Origin: Methanomicrobiales archaeon | GTDB taxonomy: Archaea > Halobacteriota > Methanomicrobia > Methanomicrobiales > Methanoculleaceae | Assembly (NCBI GenBank): GCA_012510335.1 | Contig: JAAZIF010000245.1 | Span: 1 to 5,072 of the forward strand | Reading direction: 5' to 3' | DNA length: 5,072 bases | Shown: positions 1 to 5,072 of the stretch, one piece after another | Numbering within the stretch: the first letter of the stretch is position 1 | Layout: every line of letters begins with the position of its first letter | The notes under the pieces: generated by a model | Told to the model about the DNA's origin: nothing | Seen by the model: the letters and a program-made list of their open reading frames with translations, nothing else | Database searches by the model: none | Made by a program: the position numbers and the translations under genes

Positions 1-2785
1 GATGCAGATGTTCGTCTACGAGATGACCCAGATGATGGTCGCGCGGGGCGGCCAGGTGGTCTTCTCGTCGGTCCAGCTCTCCCCGGGTGTCCCCACCCTC
101 TGGAAGGACAAGCCCTGCGTCTACCGTGGCAGGGTCTGGGACGGGGAGCAGGCGCCGCTCCGGACATACGGAGAGTTCGAGCGGGAGGTCCGTCTCCTCT
201 TCAAGGCGCTTATGGAGGTCATGCTTGAGGGAGACTACTGGGGGAAACCCTTCTCCTTCCCGAAACCCGAGATCAGCATCGAACCCGACTTCCTCACCGA
301 AGACGAGGAGTTCAACCGGGAGCACCCCGACCTCCCGACCTACCGCGATCTCTACCTGATGACGTTTGAACTGGCATCCAAGTACGGCACCCCCTACTAC
401 GACAACCAGATCCCGCCCTACCGGGGCGCCGGGGAGGGGATATCCTGCTACCAGTGCCTCGCGGGCGATGAGCTGGTCCCGGTGGCGGATAGCAGTGGTG
501 CGATCATCGTCAGGGCTATCGGCGACCTCTTCGATGCCGCAGCAAAGAACGGGAAGCGGGTCGACTCGTTCGGAACGGAGCTCGCCTACTACGACGGCAT
601 GGCCCCGAGCGTCGACTTCCCGACCCTGGAGGCGTCGCTCCGCCCGTTCCACGGCATCATGCGGCAGCGCTACACCGGCGACCTCCTCAGAATCACCCTG
701 GAATCCGGCCGGCAGATCACGGTCACGCCCGATCACCCGGTGTACGCCGTGGACGGCGGGAGATATGTCAGGACAACCGCAGACGACCTTGAGCCCGGCG
801 ACTACCTGCCGGTTATGACGGCCGGCGGATTCTCAGAGTTGTGGGCCACCGGGATCAATGTCGCGGATCTCATAGTCGGAGGGGACCACGCCGACCAGAT
901 ACAGGTCGCTGGCGACCGGGTGAGGATCCCTGGCACCGGGAATCCTGGCCTGCCGCGCAACCTCCCGGTCGATCGTGACATTGCCATCTTCCTCGGCTAC
1001 TACCTCGCCACGGGGTCAAGTGACCACTCCGGGCGGTGGTATACGGTCAGGCTCACTTTTGAGGCGGGCAGAGTCGGCCTTGCGGCGGACGCGGCCGCAC
1101 GCATCCGCGCCGCCTTTGGATATGAACCAAAAGTCATCGAATCGCCCGCGGGGGTCGAGGTCATCATCAGGAGCAAACTCATCTACCTGCTGGTCAACGC
1201 TCTCGGGTGCGGCTCATCTGCCGACGAGCGGTCGGTGCCTGACCTCCTCTTCAACATCGACCACACCCTGATCGGCGACTACCTCGGTGCGGCTTTCCGT
1301 GCCGGGAGGAGGAAGACCCCCAGGCGCCGGGCCCGGAGCATCAGGCTGAAGATGACCTCCCGGGACGCCGCACAGAGACTGGTCTGGCTGGCTGGCGAGA
1401 TCGGTATACAGATGAGCTACGCCGAGCGGGAGACGATGGTCCGGCGGGATGGTGACTCGAAAAGGGTATACATCTGCAGGATCACGGCTCAGGACCAGAT
1501 CAACCGGTTCTGCGCAGAGACCAGGTACATATCCGGACTGACCATCGGGAGGCGGGGAGGCGGAGCCTTCACGCATCTCCCGGAGAGTGAAGAGGCTTTT
1601 GAGCGCACTGCCATCGCGTGCGCCGGCAGGTACAGCGCCGGAGGGGTCGAGGGGATCCAGGTCTCGCTATTCCTCCCGCCTGCCGCAGGGCAGATCGCCC
1701 GGGGTGACGTCCACCCGCTCCGTATCCGCACGATCGAACCGGTGATACATGATGGCTACGTCTACGATCTCGTCGACGTCGCCGGAACCCATACCTTCAC
1801 AAACGCACTCGGCATCGTGACCGGGAACTGCTGCGCCTACCAATTCTCGGCGCTCGCAGACGAAGACGATGAATTCGAGGATAAACTCCATTTCCAGGAT
1901 GGAAAACACTTTTCGATGGGCTCCTGGCAGGTGATGTCCATAAACTGCCCGCGGGCGGCGTATAAGGCGGAGGGGGACCGGGAGCGTCTCATTGCAGAAC
2001 TGAAAGCCCTCATGGATATCGCCGTCGAGCTCTACCGCATAAAGCGGCGCTGGATGTCGCTTATCCGGGCGAATGGGCGGATGCCGTTTGCCATGCAACG
2101 CCCGAAGGATCCGAACACCGGCGAGCGCGGGACAGTCGCCGTGGATCTCGACGGGCTCGTCTACACCATCGGTGTTGTCGGCGTCAACGAGATGGTCCAG
2201 CACTTCACCGGTCACCAGCTCCACGAGTCGAGGGATGCGTTCCGTCTCGCCGTCCGGGCCATGACAGAACTTGAGATGTACGCCCGCGAGCTCTCGGCGA
2301 AGCATAACATGACGATCGCTCTCGCCCGAACCCCGGCGGAGACGACCGGCCAGCGGTTCGCGGTAGCCGACCTACTCGATGAGCGGTTCAGGGATCACGC
2401 TATCAAGGTCGTCAAGGGCGACGCTGATTCAGCACTCGATATGCTCGGAACGACGCTCGACCTCCCCATCTACTACACGAACGGAACCCACGTCACCCCG
2501 GCAGCCCCGGTCCCGCTCACGAAGAGGATCGAGATCGAGCATGTCTTCTTCCCGATCGTGGATGGCGGGAACATCTTCCACATCTGGCTCGGAGAGGCGC
2601 GGCCCGATCCCCGGGGACTTATGGAGATGGCGATGAACCTCTGCCGGACGACCCAGATCGGCTACTTCGCCTTCACCCGGGATCTGACGGTCTCCCTCAA
2701 GGAGTTCCGGGAGCTCAAGATCGGGCACGAGGAGCCAGGGAAGGCGGCCGGTACCTCGCCGGCGGCTGAACGGGCGGATGCCTGA
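1..2785 (+). CDS. nrdD: Anaerobic ribonucleoside-triphosphate reductase-like protein (class III, NrdD family), intein-containing, 5' partial, lacking the glycyl-radical C-terminus
   Basis: Class III reductases turn ribonucleotides into deoxyribonucleotides using a thiyl radical generated by a C-terminal glycyl radical. The reading frame is open to the left edge, so the Met at position 2 is internal and the N-terminal part of the family (including any ATP-cone) lies outside. Family signatures, numbered from that Met, are RGGQVVFSS (residues 15-23), GKPFSFPKPE (81-90), YGTPYYDNQ (128-136), the finger-loop CYQ/CCAYQ split by an intein (149-151/610-614), GSWQVMSINCPRAAY (640-654), TIGVVGVNE (722-730), ARTPAETT (775-782), YYTNGTHVTP (824-833), NIFHIWLGE (857-865) and IGYFAFTRDLTV (886-897). 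After removal of the 458-residue intein, 469 residues remain in the window. The protein stops about 30 residues after the last motif. The position of the first zinc-ribbon Cys is Ser898, and no zinc-binding cysteines or RxCGY-like glycyl-radical motif follow. Membership of the family is secure. Reductase activity of this polypeptide alone is doubtful, and it may be a paralog of a complete NrdD. Confidence 0.9.
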   Translation, partial: MQMFVYEMTQMMVARGGQVVFSSVQLSPGVPTLWKDKPCVYRGRVWDGEQAPLRTYGEFEREVRLLFKALMEVMLEGDYWGKPFSFPKPEISIEPDFLTEDEEFNREHPDLPTYRDLYLMTFELASKYGTPYYDNQIPPYRGAGEGISCYQCLAGDELVPVADSSGAIIVRAIGDLFDAAAKNGKRVDSFGTELAYYDGMAPSVDFPTLEASLRPFHGIMRQRYTGDLLRITLESGRQITVTPDHPVYAVDGGRYVRTTADDLEPGDYLPVMTAGGFSELWATGINVADLIVGGDHADQIQVAGDRVRIPGTGNPGLPRNLPVDRDIAIFLGYYLATGSSDHSGRWYTVRLTFEAGRVGLAADAAARIRAAFGYEPKVIESPAGVEVIIRSKLIYLLVNALGCGSSADERSVPDLLFNIDHTLIGDYLGAAFRAGRRKTPRRRARSIRLKMTSRDAAQRLVWLAGEIGIQMSYAERETMVRRDGDSKRVYICRITAQDQINRFCAETRYISGLTIGRRGGGAFTHLPESEEAFERTAIACAGRYSAGGVEGIQVSLFLPPAAGQIARGDVHPLRIRTIEPVIHDGYVYDLVDVAGTHTFTNALGIVTGNCCAYQFSALADEDDEFEDKLHFQDGKHFSMGSWQVMSINCPRAAYKAEGDRERLIAELKALMDIAVELYRIKRRWMSLIRANGRMPFAMQRPKDPNTGERGTVAVDLDGLVYTIGVVGVNEMVQHFTGHQLHESRDAFRLAVRAMTELEMYARELSAKHNMTIALARTPAETTGQRFAVADLLDERFRDHAIKVVKGDADSALDMLGTTLDLPIYYTNGTHVTPAAPVPLTKRIEIEHVFFPIVDGGNIFHIWLGEARPDPRGLMEMAMNLCRTTQIGYFAFTRDLTVSLKEFRELKIGHEEPGKAAGTSPAAERADA
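455..1828 (+). mobile_element. Intein inserted in the NrdD active-site loop, with a degenerate LAGLIDADG endonuclease domain
   Basis: This is an in-frame 458-residue protein intron expected to excise itself after translation and join CYQ to CCAYQ. Block A begins at Cys152 (CLAGDELVPV, codon 455-457), the N-terminal splicing nucleophile. Block B is ITVTPDHPVYAV with the TxxH motif T242-H245 (725-736). Block F is YVYDLVDVAGTHTFTN, with its His at 1790-1792. Block G is GIVTGN, ending in Asn609 (1826-1828), and is followed by the +1 nucleophile Cys610. The penultimate residue is Gly rather than the usual His, a variation known from some functional inteins. The splicing domains flank a LAGLIDADG-type insert whose motifs have lost their acidic residues. 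The boundaries are precise because the flanking sequence rejoins into a typical NrdD loop. Inteins in NrdD are already known from other archaea, such as Methanocaldococcus jannaschii. By eye the composition matches the host gene, so there is no sign of recent arrival. Confidence 0.95.
965..1426 (+). other. Degenerate LAGLIDADG homing endonuclease domain inside the intein
   Basis: This region matches a two-motif LAGLIDADG endonuclease in layout. Motif 1 (block C) is FLGYYLATG, residues 330-338 at 989-1015, where the usual Asp/Glu before the final Gly is Thr337 (codon 1010-1012). About 90 residues later comes the typical pre-motif segment SVPDLLFN (411-418). It is followed by motif 2 (block E), DYLGAAFRAGR, residues 426-436 at 1277-1309, where alignment to FLRGLFDADG puts Arg and Gly at the acidic positions. 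The following SIRLKMTSRDAAQRLVWLAG (446-465) matches the usual strand and helix after motif 2. The fold appears kept while both metal-binding acids are gone, so DNA cleavage is probably lost. Domain limits are approximate. Confidence 0.8.
1829..1834 (+). other. Cys-Cys pair of the NrdD finger loop; +1 splice nucleophile and putative thiyl-radical cysteine
   Basis: Two adjacent TGC codons encode Cys610 and Cys611, the first residues after the intein. In archaeal and bacterial NrdD proteins the finger loop carries a Cys-Cys or single Cys motif (for example MCCRLQ) holding the transient thiyl radical. The downstream GSWQVMSINCPRAAY matches the segment that follows this loop in the family. Cys610 also has to serve as the acceptor nucleophile in protein splicing. 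Assignment of the radical to one of the two cysteines is by family analogy only. Confidence 0.7.
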
Positions 2786-2799
2786 CCGGCATCATATCC

Positions 2800-2804
2800 T
2801 TTTT
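2800..2804 (+). terminator. Short oligo-T tract after the NrdD-like gene, possible weak archaeal terminator
   Basis: A run of five T lies 14 bases after the TGA stop, in the only A/T-leaning stretch between the first two genes. Archaeal RNA polymerase can terminate at oligo-T tracts without a hairpin, and no convincing stem is seen here. At this length it may be inactive, or give only partial termination ahead of the co-directional DUF1786 gene. Confidence 0.2.
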
Positions 2805-2844
2805 GGTTCTGGAAGGAGACCCTGATAGCAGATTTCAGAAGAGA

Positions 2845-2849
2845 GTGAG
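2845..2849 (+). promoter_or_regulatory. GTGAG ribosome-binding site favouring the ATG at 2859
   Basis: GTGAG complements the archaeal 16S 3' end (GGAGGTGA-type pairing). It directly abuts the ATG at 2850, which is too close to serve that codon. It lies nine bases before the in-frame ATG at 2859-2861, a usable spacing. This supports the downstream Met, giving a protein beginning MIDLATPLLAIDVG, over the start at 2850. An AAGGAG at 2813-2818 has no useful start codon behind it. Confidence 0.5.
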
Positions 2850-2858
2850 ATGTTATCC

Positions 2859-3890
2859 ATGATCGATCTAGCGACCCCACTCCTGGCCATCGATGTAGGC
2901 AGGGGCACCCAGGATATACTGGTCTATGAACCCGGCCGGCCGATCGAGAACAGCATTAAGCTGGTTCTTCCCTCCCCTACCGTGGTGGTGGCCGGGAAGA
3001 TCCGGCAGGCGACCGGGGCCGGCCTCCCGGTCTTCCTGGACGGCTCTTTGATGGGTGGCGGTGCAAACACCGGCTCCATACGAAAACACCTCGCGCGGGG
3101 CCTCCCCGTCTACGCCACGCCCGGGGCCGCAGGAACCCTCCACGATGACCCGGAGAGGGTGCGGGCGATGGGGATCGATATACGGGAGACCCCGCCGGAG
3201 GGCGCGGTGGTTGTCCGAACAACCGACTACATGAGGCCCGAGATCGAGAGCACGCTCTCCTTCTTCGGCGTCAGATACCCGGAGAATGTCGCGGTCGCGG
3301 TCCAGGATCACGGCTACTCACCGCACCGGAGTAACCGTATCCACCGTTTCGAACTGATGCAAGAGCAGCTGGAGGCTGGAGACTGGGATATACTCTCGCT
3401 CGTTGCGGATCCGCCGCTCGCCGATATGACAAGGATGCAGGCGGCTCTACAGCAGGCCCCGGAGGCGTTCGTCACCGATACCGGGCCGGTCGCCCTCATC
3501 GGGGCGCTCTGTGATGCGAGGGTTCGGCAACAGGCAGAGAAGGGGGTCATCCTCGTCAACGCCGGGAACGGCCACACCCTCTGCTTCGCCCTTAAGGGTC
3601 GCGAGATCTACGGGCTCTTCGAGCATCACACCGGCGCTCTCGACGCAGAACGTCTGCAACGCTATATCAGGAAACTCGCCGCCGGCACACTGACGTCGGA
3701 GGAGATCTTCGATGACGGCGGCCACGGGGCGGCGGTCAGGAAGCCTCTTGCCACTGATGCCGTGGTCATCACCGGACCAAACCGGCTCCGGTTGATGCCG
3801 GAGGCTTACCAGGCGGCGCCCTTCGGGGATATGATGCTCTCGGGGTGTTTCGGGCTTGCACACCTCTGGAAGGTGTTCCGGGAAGGCTAA
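2859..3890 (+). CDS. DUF1786 family protein, ASKHA-like predicted nucleotide-binding protein; often mislabelled pyruvate formate-lyase activating enzyme
   Basis: The product has 343 residues from the ATG at 2859, or 346 from the in-frame ATG at 2850; the latter numbering is used here. The N-terminal LLAIDVGRGTQDILVYE (11-27) resembles the phosphate-1 loop of the sugar kinase/HSP70/actin (ASKHA) fold. VILVNAGNGHTLCFALKG (233-250) resembles its phosphate-2 loop. Other striking stretches are FLDGSLMGGGANTG (62-75), VQDHGYSPHRSNRIHRFE (151-168) and FDDGGHGA (287-294). The DUF1786 assignment is from recognition of these motifs. The 'PFL-activating' label attached to the family is not supported: the only cysteines (221, 245, 333) cannot form a CxxxCxxC radical-SAM cluster. 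No signal peptide or membrane segment is seen, so it is probably cytoplasmic. It lies 73 bp after the NrdD-like gene in the same direction and may be co-transcribed with it. The function is unknown; ATP or substrate phosphate binding is an inference. Confidence 0.85.
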   Translation: MIDLATPLLAIDVGRGTQDILVYEPGRPIENSIKLVLPSPTVVVAGKIRQATGAGLPVFLDGSLMGGGANTGSIRKHLARGLPVYATPGAAGTLHDDPERVRAMGIDIRETPPEGAVVVRTTDYMRPEIESTLSFFGVRYPENVAVAVQDHGYSPHRSNRIHRFELMQEQLEAGDWDILSLVADPPLADMTRMQAALQQAPEAFVTDTGPVALIGALCDARVRQQAEKGVILVNAGNGHTLCFALKGREIYGLFEHHTGALDAERLQRYIRKLAAGTLTSEEIFDDGGHGAAVRKPLATDAVVITGPNRLRLMPEAYQAAPFGDMMLSGCFGLAHLWKVFREG

Positions 3891-5072
3891 TCCCCCCCGG
3901 TGAGGAGCCTGATGAGATTATGGAAGAATTCAAGGATCGCATCAAACGGCGATGATGCCGCAGCCGGTACATCCCGGGTCATCCCCTCTTCAGCATAGAT
4001 AGCCGCGAGATCACTTCGCCCGAGACCCTTCAGTGTATCGAGGTGCCCGGCCGCCCCGGTAGTGATCTGGTCATGACCGATGCTTCGCTTCCAGGCATCG
4101 GGGATCGTCTCGGAGGGAAGGAGGGTCGAGTTCTGGATGCATGCGAGCGTATAGAGCGCGGGAAGGGATGATGCGTCGCTCCCGGCCCCGGCAGGCCTGA
4201 TGGCGATCACCGGATCCGAGAGGCCTACCGACGGGTGTTCCTGATCGCCGGTGAAGGCGAAGGCCCGAAAGGAGAAGATCTCAGGGGTCGCTGTCAGATT
4301 GGTTACCCGCCGCTCCTCTATGAGGGTGAGGTTCTCAAGCGTCAGCCTCCCGGTGCGGGTGAAGACCGAGAACTCCCAGACGGCCCGTTCACCGTCCCGG
4401 AGTTCCTGGGGCTCAGCGATCCGGGTGATCTCGTAGACCCCGGTCTCGCACGGCGGTGGCACCAGGGCGACAAAGCCCGGATCATCCCCCTTGATCGTTA
4501 CGTTTCTGGCCTCGACCGTCACGGTGATGGTGAACGTATCCCCCTCAAGCGCCACCCGTGGATGCCGGCCGCCGAGGCGCATGGCGAGATCGAGCAGCCA
4601 GTCCAGGTTCGCCGTCTCAATCCCATCTCTTGTGAGGGTGACATCCCCGGGGGTTCGGGCGAGAAGCACCCCGACGCCACTGACGATCAGGCCGTCATGC
4701 GGAGTGAGATCTGCCGGTGCCGGCGTGGGTTGATTCTCACCCTGGATGTAGGTTGCCCCGGGGCTGGCGACCGGATGGGTGCTCAGAACCAGCGGCCGGT
4801 GGTGGGACTTGTGTGATTTTGCCATCGTCGCACCCGGCCGGGGCGGAGCGTCCTTCTCCAGGGTCGGCACTGCCTCTGCACCGTTATCATCGGTGGATGC
4901 ATTCTCCACAGCTGCCGGCTCCGTGGCGGTGGTGTTTGCGGCCGGCAGATCCCCTGTCATGCTACCACCGGGGGGTGTGGGCTCCGCCTCACCGTTATCG
5001 GTGGATGCATTCTCCACAGCTGCCGGCTCCGTGGCGGTGGCATTTGCAGCCGGCAGATCCCCTGTCACGCTA
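3887..5072 (-). CDS. Hypothetical protein with N-terminal Ala/Thr/Pro/Glu-rich tandem repeats, 5' partial
   Basis: I do not recognise this family. The gene reads leftward, ends with TAG at 3889-3887 and is open through the right edge. The GTG at 5068 is preceded in frame by a Ser codon and matches an internal ATG (4960) of the next repeat, so the true start is probably outside. In order (numbered from the GTG) the protein has two copies of a roughly 36-residue unit TGDLPAAN(T/A)TATEPAAVEN (about 1-72), a basic stretch MAKSHKSHHR (82-91), a mixed alpha/beta region (about 120-295) with beta-rich FTITVTVEARNVTIKG, and a helical end. That end includes LDTLKGLGRSDLAAIYAEEG (343-362), loosely like a helix-hairpin-helix, and an amphipathic C-terminal helix. 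Eight N-x-S/T sequons hint at a cell-surface protein, but no signal peptide is visible. The ATG at 4825, with GGGTG five bases upstream, is an alternative start giving about 312 residues. The in-frame repeats argue that the coding region extends further. Confidence 0.75.
   Translation of the reverse strand, partial: SVTGDLPAANATATEPAAVENASTDNGEAEPTPPGGSMTGDLPAANTTATEPAAVENASTDDNGAEAVPTLEKDAPPRPGATMAKSHKSHHRPLVLSTHPVASPGATYIQGENQPTPAPADLTPHDGLIVSGVGVLLARTPGDVTLTRDGIETANLDWLLDLAMRLGGRHPRVALEGDTFTITVTVEARNVTIKGDDPGFVALVPPPCETGVYEITRIAEPQELRDGERAVWEFSVFTRTGRLTLENLTLIEERRVTNLTATPEIFSFRAFAFTGDQEHPSVGLSDPVIAIRPAGAGSDASSLPALYTLACIQNSTLLPSETIPDAWKRSIGHDQITTGAAGHLDTLKGLGRSDLAAIYAEEGMTRDVPAAASSPFDAILEFFHNLIRLLTGGD
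4879..4964 (-). repeat. Tandem coding repeat, copy 2 of the hypothetical protein gene
   Basis: This 86-bp stretch matches 4990-5072 with four substitutions and one 3-base insertion (ATC on the + strand, 4889-4891 or an equivalent placement), which adds one Asp in STDDN. The repeat period is 108-111 bp, a multiple of three. It encodes MTGDLPAANTTATEP followed by AAVENASTDDNG. The frame-preserving indel and partly silent changes show that it is translated. Confidence 0.85.
4990..5072 (-). repeat. Tandem coding repeat, copy 1 of the hypothetical protein gene, cut by the window edge
   Basis: This is the second visible unit of the in-frame repeat, still matching its partner when the window ends, so the array may hold more copies to the right. 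It encodes VTGDLPAANATATEP then AAVENASTDNG. Where its partner has ATG (4960-4958), this copy has GTG (5068-5066), one reason to doubt that either codon is the start. Confidence 0.85.

Noticed and set aside
2..4. ATG at the left edge as the start of the NrdD-like gene
   Set aside because: The sequence begins mid-domain, just before the RGGQVVFSS motif that lies hundreds of residues into family members. Only one base of upstream sequence is visible, so the gene is simply cut.
1667..2305. Minus-strand open frame of 212 residues opposite the NrdD C-extein
   Set aside because: It lies antisense to well-conserved NrdD motifs and spans the intein boundary. Its product has no recognisable pattern and looks like a shadow of GC-rich coding sequence.
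2791..2799. ATCATATCC as a TATA box for the DUF1786 gene
   Set aside because: It is only a partial match to the methanogen TATA consensus, with no clear purine-rich BRE before it. The short gap is equally well explained by co-transcription.
3447..3863. Minus-strand open frame of 138 residues opposite the DUF1786 gene
   Set aside because: The plus strand here encodes recognisable DUF1786 motifs. The antisense frame has no family features or ribosome-binding site.
4235..4816. Plus-strand open frame of 193 residues
   Set aside because: It is antisense to the repeat-bearing minus gene. The translation is Gly/Pro/Arg-rich without motifs, whereas the minus frame shows alternating beta pattern and in-frame repeats.
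5066..5068. GTG as the translation start of the minus-strand gene
   Set aside because: It falls inside a tandem repeat unit, is preceded in frame by a Ser codon matching the other unit, and the window ends four bases later, so no ribosome-binding site can be judged.
4879..5072. The direct repeats as a CRISPR array or mobile-element end
   Set aside because: Units are over 80 bp, nearly contiguous, in frame with a multiple-of-three period, and differ by coding-type changes. There are no unique spacers or terminal inverted repeats.

Overview
The window looks like chromosomal DNA of a high-GC methanogenic archaeon. An order Methanomicrobiales, Methanoculleus-like origin fits best. This rests on the archaeal NrdD-type reductase, a DUF1786 family protein, archaeal-style GTGA ribosome-binding motifs and the GC-rich codon use. 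It is an inference from protein families and composition, not a database match.

There are three protein genes and almost no non-coding DNA. (1) Positions 1-2785 (+) hold the 3' part of a gene for an anaerobic (class III) ribonucleotide reductase-like protein, NrdD. It is interrupted in frame by a 458-residue intein (455-1828) placed exactly in front of the Cys-Cys pair of the active-site loop. (2) Positions 2859-3890 (+; possible earlier ATG at 2850) encode a DUF1786 protein. This family often carries the label 'pyruvate formate-lyase activating enzyme', but the sequence shows nucleotide-binding-like motifs of the ASKHA type and no radical-SAM cysteine motif. (3) Positions 3887-5072 (-) hold a convergent gene for an unrecognised protein. 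It has tandem Ala/Thr/Glu/Pro-rich repeats at its visible N-terminal side and runs off the right edge. Its stop codon overlaps the stop of gene 2.

Two things stand out. First, the NrdD-like protein ends shortly after the conserved barrel motifs: the first zinc-ribbon cysteine is a serine, and both the zinc ribbon and the C-terminal glycyl-radical segment are missing. There is no room for them before the next gene and no trace of them in the other frames. The protein is therefore either a non-catalytic paralog or depends on a glycyl radical supplied by another polypeptide. Second, the intein keeps its splicing blocks, with Gly instead of His at the penultimate position, but both LAGLIDADG motifs have lost their acidic catalytic residue. 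It looks like a splicing-competent intein with a dead homing endonuclease.

Genes 1 and 2 are co-directional and 73 bp apart (64 bp if the earlier start is used). They may form one transcription unit, placing an ASKHA-like protein next to a glycyl-radical-enzyme homolog. No RNA genes, CRISPR arrays or insertion sequences are visible.
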